Origin: Prevotella sp.
Lineage (GTDB): Bacteria; Bacteroidota; Bacteroidia; Bacteroidales; Bacteroidaceae
Reading direction: 5' to 3'
NCBI GenBank assembly: GCA_017619375.1
Contig: JAFZSL010000050.1
Span: 1 to 58,626, forward strand
Length of the DNA stretch: 58,626 nt
Positions 51,610 to 58,626 of this stretch are shown piece after piece. The notes beneath the pieces were generated by a model that worked only from the letters and a program-made list of their open reading frames with translations, had not been told where the DNA came from and made no database searches. The position numbers and the translations under genes were made by a program. The number at the start of each line of letters is the position of its first letter. Positions within the stretch are counted from its first letter, which is position 1.

Positions 51610-53063
51610 CCTCTCGCCAAAAACGAGAGCAGGAATCCCGTCACGAAGATGGTGGTGGTGCCGAGCACGATGGCCAGGTATTCATGCAGGTGGATGCCGG
51701 GCAGGTCGTAAAGGCCGGCGAGCGATATCCATGCGATGACGGCGATGCCTGCCACGCACCCTGCTAAAGCAGCCATCTTGTTGATGCGTCGGGGCATGAT
51801 GCCCAAGAGGAAGAGGCCGAGCATGCCGCCGGAGAAGATGGACGACAACTTCCACCATGCGTCGATGATGCTCTCCACGCTGAGCATGGCGATGGCCACG
51901 AAAATGCCGATGACACCCACGATGACGCTCGACAGGCGCAGCACGAACACTTGTCGCCGCTCCGTTGGATTTTTGGCCAGGGGCTTGTAATAGTCGGTGA
52001 GGATGATGGTGGAGGCGGAGGACACACTCGTGGAGACGGTGCTCATGCCGGCGGCGAAGATGGAGGCGATGAGCAGGCCGCGAAGTCCCACCGGCAGCCC
52101 GTTGACGATGAAGAAGGGAAACACGTAGTCGGGCTTCGAGGCGATGTCCTCAGGCAGCAGGGCGGGATGGGCGGTGTAGTAACTGTAGAGGGCCGAACCG
52201 ATGAGAAAGAACAGGGCAGAGACGGGGATGTAGAGATAACCGCCGAAGAGGGCGGAGAAACGGGCGTCGCGGTCGGTCTTCGCCGCATGGTAGCGCTGCA
52301 CGTAGTTCTGGTCGATGCCGTAGTTCTGCAGGTTGATGAAGATGCCGTAGATGAGGCATACCCAGAAGGTGGAGGTGGTGAGGTCGCCGGTGAACTCTCC
52401 CAAGGAGAACTTGTTGCCCTCTGGCGAGTGCATGGCGAGGTCGAACACCTGCGAAGGGCCTTCAGGCATGGAGAAGCAGAGGATGCCGAGGCACAGCAGG
52501 GCGCCGCCGATGAGGATGATGCCTTGGATGGCGTCGGCCCAGATGACGGCCTTCAGTCCGCCCAGCATCGAATAGAGGATGATGGCGATGGAGGTGGCGA
52601 TGATCACCATGTGAATGTTCCATCCCATGAGGATGTGCATGGGGACGGCCAGGAGGTAGAGGATGCTGCCCATGCGGGCGATTTGCGTGAGCAGGTAGCA
52701 GGCGGAGGCGTAGAAACGTGCCCAACGGCCGAACTTATCCTCAAGGAAGGTGTAGGCCGACACGCTGTCGCCGTTGCGGTAGAAGGGGACGAAATAGCGG
52801 GCGGCGAAATAACTGGCGATGGGGATGGAGAGGGAGAAGACGAAGGCGTTCCAGTTGGAGGCGAAGGCCTTCCCCGGATAACCGATGTAACTGATGCTCG
52901 ACACGTAGGTGGCGAAGATGCTCATGCCCACCACCCATCCTGGCAGCGACCGTCCGGCGTGGGTGAGGTCGCTTGTGGTATGGTCTTTTTTGTAGAAACT
53001 ACAACCGAAAATCACCACGCCGATGGTGAAGACAAGGAAGATGATGAGGTCGATGGTGTTCAT
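51594..53063 (-). CDS. Sodium:solute symporter (SSS family)
   Basis: 489 aa, about 13 transmembrane helices. SSS motifs: DLTHAGRSLPGWVVGMSIFA, SSISYIGYPGKAF, IILYSMLGGLKAVIWADAIQ and a Na-site segment AAGMSTVSTSVSSASTIILT. It should import a mono- or oligosaccharide with sodium. The gene starts 13 nt downstream of the beta-helix gene and precedes the GH78 gene, so the cluster couples uptake with cytoplasmic trimming. The last residues are coded by an 8-nt periodic tract, so the C-terminus may be a late addition. Confidence 0.9.
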   Translation of the reverse strand: MNTIDLIIFLVFTIGVVIFGCSFYKKDHTTSDLTHAGRSLPGWVVGMSIFATYVSSISYIGYPGKAFASNWNAFVFSLSIPIASYFAARYFVPFYRNGDSVSAYTFLEDKFGRWARFYASACYLLTQIARMGSILYLLAVPMHILMGWNIHMVIIATSIAIILYSMLGGLKAVIWADAIQGIILIGGALLCLGILCFSMPEGPSQVFDLAMHSPEGNKFSLGEFTGDLTTSTFWVCLIYGIFINLQNYGIDQNYVQRYHAAKTDRDARFSALFGGYLYIPVSALFFLIGSALYSYYTAHPALLPEDIASKPDYVFPFFIVNGLPVGLRGLLIASIFAAGMSTVSTSVSSASTIILTDYYKPLAKNPTERRQVFVLRLSSVIVGVIGIFVAIAMLSVESIIDAWWKLSSIFSGGMLGLFLLGIMPRRINKMAALAGCVAGIAVIAWISLAGLYDLPGIHLHEYLAIVLGTTTIFVTGFLLSFLARGNGKS

Positions 53064-53075
53064 GGCTGCTCTCCT

Positions 53076-54845
53076 TTAGGGTTCGTTCTGGTTGATGCCT
53101 GCCGCCTTGCGGATGCTGTCTGCCACCTGCGGTCCGTTGTTTTCCCATGTGTTTCCTGGTCCGCAGGAGTTCTGCAGGTATTTCTCCGAGGGGGTCCAGT
53201 TGTTGCGCACGGTGATGTACGACGACCCTTCGTCGGTGTAGAGGTAGAACCAGTGTTCGGGGTCGTGCACGTAGCCGGGTGTATAGATGTCGCGCACCAC
53301 GTTCTCTTCGATGAAGGTGTGGGGTTGTGCGCCGAGGGTGTAGATGCCGGCGGTGTCGTACATGTGGCGGGCATAGTGGTGGATGAGGTTGCCACGCACC
53401 ATGTTGTCGGACATTGCACAGGTTTGCTGGTTCCATCCCCAACCCAGACTGATGCCGGTGTACGACACGTTGGAGATTTCGTTGTGCTCGATGCGGATGC
53501 CGCGCACATAGCCGGCGCCGATGCCCACGCAGCCCCAGTCCTCGTTGGCGGCGTCGTCGATGATGTTGTCCATGACCAGAAGGTCGCTGCAGAGGACGCG
53601 TTGGTCGGTGGGACGGTAGGGCAGGTGTGCCTCATGGGCCTCGGAGCCGAACGTCCCGGCAAGGATGGCGCTGCCGCCGATGTCTTGGAAGATGCAACTG
53701 ATGACATGGCCTCCTTGGGTGAAGGTGTGGTAGTCGAGGGCTGTCGAGGCGCAGTGCTCGAAGGTGCAACCTTCGAAACGGACGTCGATGGCGCCGTTCA
53801 CCTCAACGGCGGCGGCAGGACGCCCCACCCACCCTTGGTTGTCAAGACCGTGGTCGCCGTTTGGCCGTTTGATTTGGGGACGTATCTTGTATGCCTCTAT
53901 CATGTACATGCCGGCTTGCAAGGGAGCGTGACCTTGCAGACTCGGACGCATCCATGTACTATGCCGGAAGGTGATACCCCAGATGGTGACATCGCTGACG
54001 GGGCGGTCGGGGGTGCCTTCCACCTTCAACAGGGTCTCCAGGGCTGGAACTTCCACCTCGGCGGTGCGCAGGTCTTCGCCAGGCAGGGGCATGTAGTATA
54101 ACTTCTGTTCTTTCGCATCGAGATACCACTCTCCGGGTTGGTCGAGCAACTCCTTCGCGTTGGTGAGGTAGAAGGCGGAGTTGTGGCCTTCGGTGTTCAC
54201 CATCGGCGAGGGCCAGGGGTGCATGAAGTGCACGTGGCTCTCGGGGTTGTGGAAGGTGACAGCGGCACTGTCGCCCTCCACCTTGATGTCCTTGATGCGA
54301 AGGTTGGCGGTGCACCACATCTCATGCAGCACCATCTCGGCATGGGGGGCATGGAGGATTTTTCTTACAGAGGCGGCTGGCACGTAGAGGGTCTCTTTCT
54401 CTTTGTCCATCGAAAGAATGCGGTGCATCTGTTCGAAGTCTTCCACGTCACGGGCGCGCACGGCCTTTCTGCCATTCACCCACATCTGCCGGAACTCCAA
54501 AGGTCGGCCGTTCCATTCCGGCACGTCGGCCACCCAGAACTTGCCTTGCTTGCGCCATCCGGTGATTTGCACGCCGCCGGTGATGACCACGTCGTTGCCG
54601 CCTTCCATGATGGTCCCTTGGTCTTCCGGACGAAGGATGACGGGTTGGGTGAGGCGGTAGGTGCCGGGATGGAAGCGGAGGACAGGTGTGATGTCCTCGC
54701 CGTGCAGGCGCTCCAAGCGTGCCGTCTGCAGGGCTTGCTCTATGGTGTATGCACCGGGTTCCACCTCAATGACCACCACATCGGCTGCGACGGTGAGGGT
54801 GAAAACCACGAAGACGGCGAGGGTCAATAGGCGACGGGCATCCAT
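53076..54845 (-). CDS. Secreted right-handed parallel beta-helix protein
   Basis: 589 aa from the ATG at 54845, chosen because it starts a signal peptide (RLLTLAVFVVFTLTVAADVV); it overlaps the GH127 stop by 22 nt. After an N-terminal region (VEPGAYTIEQALQTARLERL, as in pectate-lyase-like proteins) come beta-helix coils with Asn/Asp turns and WGITFRHSTW, VRFEGCTFEHCASTALDYHT, IRIEHNEISNVSYTGISLGW. Relatives include PL1/PL9-, GH28- and GH141-like proteins. I cannot assign catalytic residues, so lyase versus hydrolase is open. Context (GH127, GH78) suggests pectin or another plant glycan. Confidence 0.78.
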   Translation of the reverse strand: MDARRLLTLAVFVVFTLTVAADVVVIEVEPGAYTIEQALQTARLERLHGEDITPVLRFHPGTYRLTQPVILRPEDQGTIMEGGNDVVITGGVQITGWRKQGKFWVADVPEWNGRPLEFRQMWVNGRKAVRARDVEDFEQMHRILSMDKEKETLYVPAASVRKILHAPHAEMVLHEMWCTANLRIKDIKVEGDSAAVTFHNPESHVHFMHPWPSPMVNTEGHNSAFYLTNAKELLDQPGEWYLDAKEQKLYYMPLPGEDLRTAEVEVPALETLLKVEGTPDRPVSDVTIWGITFRHSTWMRPSLQGHAPLQAGMYMIEAYKIRPQIKRPNGDHGLDNQGWVGRPAAAVEVNGAIDVRFEGCTFEHCASTALDYHTFTQGGHVISCIFQDIGGSAILAGTFGSEAHEAHLPYRPTDQRVLCSDLLVMDNIIDDAANEDWGCVGIGAGYVRGIRIEHNEISNVSYTGISLGWGWNQQTCAMSDNMVRGNLIHHYARHMYDTAGIYTLGAQPHTFIEENVVRDIYTPGYVHDPEHWFYLYTDEGSSYITVRNNWTPSEKYLQNSCGPGNTWENNGPQVADSIRKAAGINQNEP

Positions 54846-56920
54846 ACGGTCATTTCGGTTTTTCCGCGGTTCCCCCAGGCGTAGTAGGGGATGAGGCGGA
54901 TGGTTTGACGTTTTGTGGCTTTGGCAGCGTCGCGGTAGAGGGTGCCTTCCCACGACTGGTGCTCTCTCACGAGGACTTCGCATTCCAAGGCGGTGACCCT
55001 GCTGTCGGCGATGCGGGTCTCCACGGGGGTGAAGCGGGTGTCGAGGGGCAGGAGGAGGTCGTCGATGTCGGTGCCGTCGAGGTCTTGGCTCTCCACGCAG
55101 TAGACAAGGGGGCCGCGCACCACGGCCACCTGGCCACGTGACTCTTCCACGAGGGGGTTGGCTTCAACGATGCGCACGGGCATGGGGAGGTCGATGGTCA
55201 CCATGTCACCTTTGCGCCACGTCCCTTCAAGGGTGAGATAGCCGTTTCCTGTTTTCAGGGTGGCGCCGTTGTCGGCTTTCACCTCCATCTTTTCACACCA
55301 CGCGGGCTGACGCAGTTTGATGGAAAAATCTTTCTTGCCTTTCAGGCGTGTGATGCGCAGGGTGAGGCGTCCGTCCCAAGGGTAGTCGCCGGTCTGCTCG
55401 ATGCCTACCTCTCCCACGCCGTCGATGGTGGCGGTCGTGGTGTTGGCGCCGTAGAGGTTCACCCATAGCGTGCCCTTGCTGACAGCATAGGCGTAGTCCT
55501 GTGCCTGGCAGAGGGTGCGGAGGGTGTTGGGTGGGCAGCAGAAGCAACTGATGAGTTTCTTTCGCTCCTTGGGCCAGCGCAGGGTGTAGGGCAGTTCGTC
55601 GCTGAGGCGCAGCGGGTTGGTGTAGAAATAACTCTCTCCGTCGAGGGAGATGCCGCAGAGGATGCTGTTGTAGAAACAGTTTTCCATGATGTCGCCGTAT
55701 TTGCCCTCTCCTGTGGCAAGGAGCATGCGCCAGTTGAAGAGCATGTTGCCGATGTTGGCACAGGTCTCGTTGTGGGCGGTTGAGTGGGGCAGTTGGTAGG
55801 GACGTCCGTAACTCTGGTGCACCTTCTGGATGTTCTCGGGCTTGTAGTCGGTGCCGTCGGGTGAGGTGCCGTCGTATAAGGCGCCGCAGGCACCGGTGAT
55901 GTACATCTTCCGCTCCACGATGTCTTTCCAGATGGAGGTGAGGTTGCGCATCAGTTGCGCCTCGCCATCCTCGAGGAAGAGGTCGGCGACGCCGGCGTAG
56001 AGGTAGTTGGCGCGTACGGCGTGCCCCATGGCGGCATATTGCTCGCGGAAGGGGATGCGGTCTTGGTTGTCGTCGGTGCCTTCCTGCACCATGCCGCGGA
56101 TGTCGATGAATTTCTTGCAGAGGGCGAGGTAGCGTGGGTCGCCGCTCTCACGGTAGAGTTCTGCCACGGCCATGTAGTGGGAGGGGCAGATGGCGTTGCC
56201 GGCGAGTTCTTCCGGGGCTTCCATGCAGAAGCGGTAGAGGAAGTCGGCGGCTTTCACGGCGGCGTCATAGAGGGTGGTCTTCCCCGTGGCGCGCTTGTGG
56301 ATGATGCCGGCGGTGATGAGGTGCCCCAGGTTGTAGGTCTCGAAGTTCAGGCGGTTGGCGAAGGCGCTGTCGTCTTTTGTCCCCACGGCGGTGCCGACGA
56401 TGCTGGTGTCCTTAGGATTACTAATATCCCTATGATTATTAGTCTCTTCTGCCAGCCTTTTGTTCAGTTCGGCGATGATGACGGGGGTGTGGATGTAGCC
56501 GTCGGCGCGTTGGGCCTTCACCACACAACCGATGAAGCGGTCCATCACTTTTTCCAGTTCGGGGTCGTGGGTGATGGCATGGACGGAGGCGACAGCCTCC
56601 AGCCACTTGTACATGTCACCGTCGTGGAACGGCGGTCCGTGGTGCTCGCCGCGTATCTCTCCGGAGGCGATGAGGAAGTTGTTGAAACCCTTGCCTTCCT
56701 TGGTCTGCCATGTCTCCCACATGCTCTGCACGGAAGTCTTGCTGAAGACGTCGAAGCGCTCGCCCCAGAAGCCGCCTTGCCATCGCGTGGCGTCGAGGGG
56801 GAGGCTGGTCATCATGGCATGGGGACTGTCCTTGGTGGAGGTGAGTCCCTGCGCCGTGGCGGTGAGGGCGCCCGACAGGAAGAGCGTGGCGGCGAGGGTG
56901 TGTAGGATGGGATGTTTCAT
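54824..56920 (-). CDS. GH127 beta-L-arabinofuranosidase-like protein
   Basis: 698 aa from the ATG at 56920 with signal peptide (LHTLAATLFLSGALTATAQ); a longer in-frame extension upstream is rejected because it lies over the preceding gene. (alpha/alpha)6 barrel with RWQGGFWGERFDVF, then the GH127 zinc/catalytic set: E385 and C387 in NETCAN, and C460-C461 in CFCCPPN. In HypBA1 the last-pair cysteine is the nucleophile. A beta-sandwich C-terminus follows (GQVAVVRGPLVYCVESQD). A 9-nt-repeat insertion codes ETNNHRDISNPKDTSI near residue 165. Likely removes beta-L-arabinofuranose from plant glycans or glycoproteins. Confidence 0.9.
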   Translation of the reverse strand: MKHPILHTLAATLFLSGALTATAQGLTSTKDSPHAMMTSLPLDATRWQGGFWGERFDVFSKTSVQSMWETWQTKEGKGFNNFLIASGEIRGEHHGPPFHDGDMYKWLEAVASVHAITHDPELEKVMDRFIGCVVKAQRADGYIHTPVIIAELNKRLAEETNNHRDISNPKDTSIVGTAVGTKDDSAFANRLNFETYNLGHLITAGIIHKRATGKTTLYDAAVKAADFLYRFCMEAPEELAGNAICPSHYMAVAELYRESGDPRYLALCKKFIDIRGMVQEGTDDNQDRIPFREQYAAMGHAVRANYLYAGVADLFLEDGEAQLMRNLTSIWKDIVERKMYITGACGALYDGTSPDGTDYKPENIQKVHQSYGRPYQLPHSTAHNETCANIGNMLFNWRMLLATGEGKYGDIMENCFYNSILCGISLDGESYFYTNPLRLSDELPYTLRWPKERKKLISCFCCPPNTLRTLCQAQDYAYAVSKGTLWVNLYGANTTTATIDGVGEVGIEQTGDYPWDGRLTLRITRLKGKKDFSIKLRQPAWCEKMEVKADNGATLKTGNGYLTLEGTWRKGDMVTIDLPMPVRIVEANPLVEESRGQVAVVRGPLVYCVESQDLDGTDIDDLLLPLDTRFTPVETRIADSRVTALECEVLVREHQSWEGTLYRDAAKATKRQTIRLIPYYAWGNRGKTEMTVWMPVAY
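56410..56447. repeat. In-frame 9-nt periodic tract in the GH127 gene
   Basis: CCTTAGGAT TACTAATAT CCCTATGAT TATTAGTCT, coding NNHRDISNPKD. It is AT-rich within a GC-rich gene. Confidence 0.7.
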
Positions 56921-56937
56921 GGTGTTGCTGTTGTCGT

Positions 56938-58398
56938 TTACAGGGTGCCGCCGCTCGCTTTCACGCGTTTTTCCCACTCCTCGCGTTCTTTCTGGATGTC
57001 GTATCCGCGCTTGGAGAGGTAGTTGTTGATGCGACCTTTGTATTTGTTGAATGTCTCGTGCTTCTTGTTCGAACTCTCTGCGTCGATGGCGTATTCGCGG
57101 GCTTCCACAAGCCAGACCATGATTTGTTCCTTCTCCTCCTCGGTGAGGGTGGGTATCATGTCGCAGTAGGCCTTGTAGGTCACGTCCACCACGTTGTAGG
57201 TCATCACGTCTTTCACCTTCACGATGTCGGCAGGTGAGAGGTGGATGGAGAGGTCGGCGTCGAAATCGAAATGGGAACGGTAGAGCCGGGAGTCGCAGGT
57301 GGCTTCGGCGAGGGTTTTGTTGGCCTTCTTCAGCGTGTCGCGCTCGGCATAGATGTCGTTGAGTTTGAAATAGCGGTTGGCGACAATGTTCTGCACGGTC
57401 TGCCCGCGTGGGGTCCATGTGATGCCCAGGGCGTCGGTGGCTTTTCTGGCCCGCTCGACGATGGTGGCGACATAGGAGGGGTCGCGGCCGATGCTGTCAA
57501 GGGCGACGGCGGGGTCGGGGTAGGTGTTGAACAGCGTCTTGAGGGTGTGGACGTTGCTGCCGAAGTTCATCTTCACGTTGCGCACCATCTTTACGTCGCG
57601 GCTGCGCTCCACGAAGAGCCAGCCGCGCCATCCCATGCGGTCGAGGGTCTGTTTCACGGCAGGTAGGTCGATGGCGGGGTCGTTGCAAAGCCAGAGGCTG
57701 TCGGTGTTGCTGGCGTGGATGGCGCAGATGTTTTTCGCACCGAGACGTTGCATGTCGGCGCAGAGGTCCCAACCGTGCTCCACGATGGTCTGCAACTTGT
57801 AGAAAATGCGTATGCCGTCGCTCTTCACCTCGCGCAACAGGCGGAGGTTGCCTTTCGCGTCCAACGGGGTGTCGATGCCCACCACCTTGCCGCGGGCCTT
57901 CGCTGCCTCGCCGATGGCGTGGAGGCGCTCCACGACCAGGGTGCGCACTTCCTTGTTTTCCGCCCAGTCGTTGCCGCAGCCGCCGAGGGGGAGGAAGGCC
58001 ACTTCCACGTTGCCCATCTTGTCCATCGTGTCGAAACAGTCGGACAGCAGCGACAGATAGGTGTCTTTCTTCGTCAGGTCCTGGGCGTAGAATCCGCTCA
58101 TCGCCACGGCGCCGACACGGATGCCGAGGCTGTCTGCCGTGTGCTTGAAAAGTGCGGCCTGGGCATCGTCGCGCAACTGGTTGTCGAAGGCCTCGCGGTT
58201 GCCCAATCCTCCCATGTCCAACTCCACGCCGTCGCAGCCCAATTCCTTGGCGAGGGCGAAAACGCCGAGTTTCTGCCGCTTGAGCACCATCCAGTCGCAG
58301 ACGCCGACAGAATAACGTTCTTGTCCCCATAGCGTATCGGGTAGCAAAAGGGCAAACAGCACCACAAGCCACATCACTTTCCGTTCCTTGGTTGTCAT
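56938..58398 (-). CDS. Xylose-isomerase-like TIM barrel fused to DUF3826
   Basis: 486 aa. Signal peptide (VMWLVVLFALLLPDTLWGQ). Residues about 28-280 are a sugar-phosphate isomerase/epimerase-type (AP endonuclease 2 superfamily) barrel: FALAKELGCDGVELDMGGLG, GKVVGIDTPLDAKGNLRLL, GWRGWLFVERSRDV. About 310-486 is a DUF3826-like helical domain (VATIVERARKATDALGITWT, RYFKLNDIYAERDTLKK). Exported barrels of this kind may act on sugars in the periplasm. It is the first gene of the minus-strand cluster; a TAACTTAG box about 30 nt upstream is one mismatch from the -7 consensus. It ends 17 nt before the GH127 start. Confidence 0.75.
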   Translation of the reverse strand: MTTKERKVMWLVVLFALLLPDTLWGQERYSVGVCDWMVLKRQKLGVFALAKELGCDGVELDMGGLGNREAFDNQLRDDAQAALFKHTADSLGIRVGAVAMSGFYAQDLTKKDTYLSLLSDCFDTMDKMGNVEVAFLPLGGCGNDWAENKEVRTLVVERLHAIGEAAKARGKVVGIDTPLDAKGNLRLLREVKSDGIRIFYKLQTIVEHGWDLCADMQRLGAKNICAIHASNTDSLWLCNDPAIDLPAVKQTLDRMGWRGWLFVERSRDVKMVRNVKMNFGSNVHTLKTLFNTYPDPAVALDSIGRDPSYVATIVERARKATDALGITWTPRGQTVQNIVANRYFKLNDIYAERDTLKKANKTLAEATCDSRLYRSHFDFDADLSIHLSPADIVKVKDVMTYNVVDVTYKAYCDMIPTLTEEEKEQIMVWLVEAREYAIDAESSNKKHETFNKYKGRINNYLSKRGYDIQKEREEWEKRVKASGGTL

Positions 58399-58626
58399 AA
58401 GGCTTTAGTTTGGTTTCACGCCGCTAAGTTAAGAAAAAAAATGGAAAAAGAGGTTTGAAGATTGAAAATTGAGTCCACTTTAAAAGGAATAAGATGGCCG
58501 TGAGCCGAATGGTATCCCCTCCCATTCAAGGCTAACCTTCTATACACAAGTCTGCATCCTTCTGAATGACAATAAAATAAAAAAACGCTTCGCTTAAGAA
58601 AAAGAAATAAAAAGTTTGAAAATATC
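58399..58626. other. Right-hand intergenic end of the window
   Basis: No gene seen. It contains a probable minus-strand promoter (TAACTTAG near 58425-58432) and a short 7-nt periodic tract (TTGAAGA TTGAAAA TTGAG, 58454-58472), then AT-rich DNA that ends the window. Confidence 0.45.

Noticed and set aside
51951-54101. Long plus-strand reading frame (about 700 codons) opposite the symporter and beta-helix genes
   Set aside because: It is antisense to two clear genes in GC-rich DNA, has no recognisable domain and shows His/Gly/Asp-rich composition typical of antisense frames.
56921-57418. N-terminal extension of the GH127 frame to 57418
   Set aside because: The extension lies over the preceding gene and precedes a clear signal peptide starting at 56920.
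1-58626. Insertion sequences or integrases
   Set aside because: No transposase or full tyrosine/serine recombinase was found; the only recombinase-like piece is a core-binding-like domain without catalytic residues.

Overview
The window reads as a chromosomal segment of a Bacteroidales bacterium, most likely Prevotella or a close relative. The signs are Bacteroidetes-type promoters (TTTG, about 20 nt, TAnnTTTG), a DUF3316 and a DUF5020 protein, a dockerin-ended secreted protein, an alpha2-type glycyl-tRNA synthetase, and large glycoside-hydrolase clusters served by sodium:solute symporters. There is no plasmid or prophage backbone. No tRNA, rRNA or CRISPR array was seen.

Layout. (1) 1-4.4 kb: a heterodimeric ABC exporter, whose downstream half carries a premature amber stop, and a DUF5020 beta-barrel protein. 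(2) 4.5-16 kb: an AT-richer accessory island on the minus strand. It holds a 71-aa ORF, a PLD-nuclease/SNF2-helicase fusion, a 1295-aa Eco57I-class methyltransferase with its own target-recognition domain, a 357-aa protein with a recombinase-like C-terminus, a 351-aa DUF3293-like protein, two small ORFs and a WYL regulator. I read it as a restriction/anti-phage operon that matches no complete canonical system. (3) 16-22 kb: repeat-rich border with a five-copy array of about 112-bp palindromic units, an 83-bp tandem duplication, a structured non-coding RNA candidate, a 446-aa protein with an EVE/PUA-like C-terminus, an OmpA-type lipoprotein and a 93-aa ORF. (4) 22-26 kb: a cohesin-like/dockerin protein, RmuC and a DUF2207-like membrane protein. 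(5) 26-34 kb: a GH31 alpha-xylosidase, an SSS symporter and a 942-aa fusion of UroD-type methyltransferase, homocysteine methyltransferase and cobalamin-binding modules, next to an orphan MetH-reactivation-like protein. (6) 34-42.5 kb: an S41 protease, DUF3316 protein, topoisomerase IV subunit A with an acidic repeat insertion, an exported protein, glycyl-tRNA synthetase and an FKBP lipoprotein. (7) 42.7-58.4 kb: a seven-gene minus-strand glycan-degradation cluster (TIM barrel-DUF3826, GH127, parallel beta-helix, SSS symporter, GH78, GH67/GH115-like hydrolase, GH43-like/GH2/malectin fusion) that suggests pectin side-chain (RG-II-like) breakdown.

Two gene systems stand out. One is the helicase-nuclease plus methyltransferase operon, with several unfamiliar accessory proteins. 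The other is the UroD-Hcy-B12 fusion, which looks like a one-polypeptide route moving a methyl group from a non-folate donor to homocysteine through a corrinoid, encoded directly after a sugar hydrolase and an importer.

Across the whole window there is also a striking family of degenerate short-period tracts. Intergenic ones have periods of 7, 8, 9 or 10 nt. Those inside genes have a period of 9 nt and stay in frame, adding linker-like tripeptide repeats to otherwise conserved enzymes.
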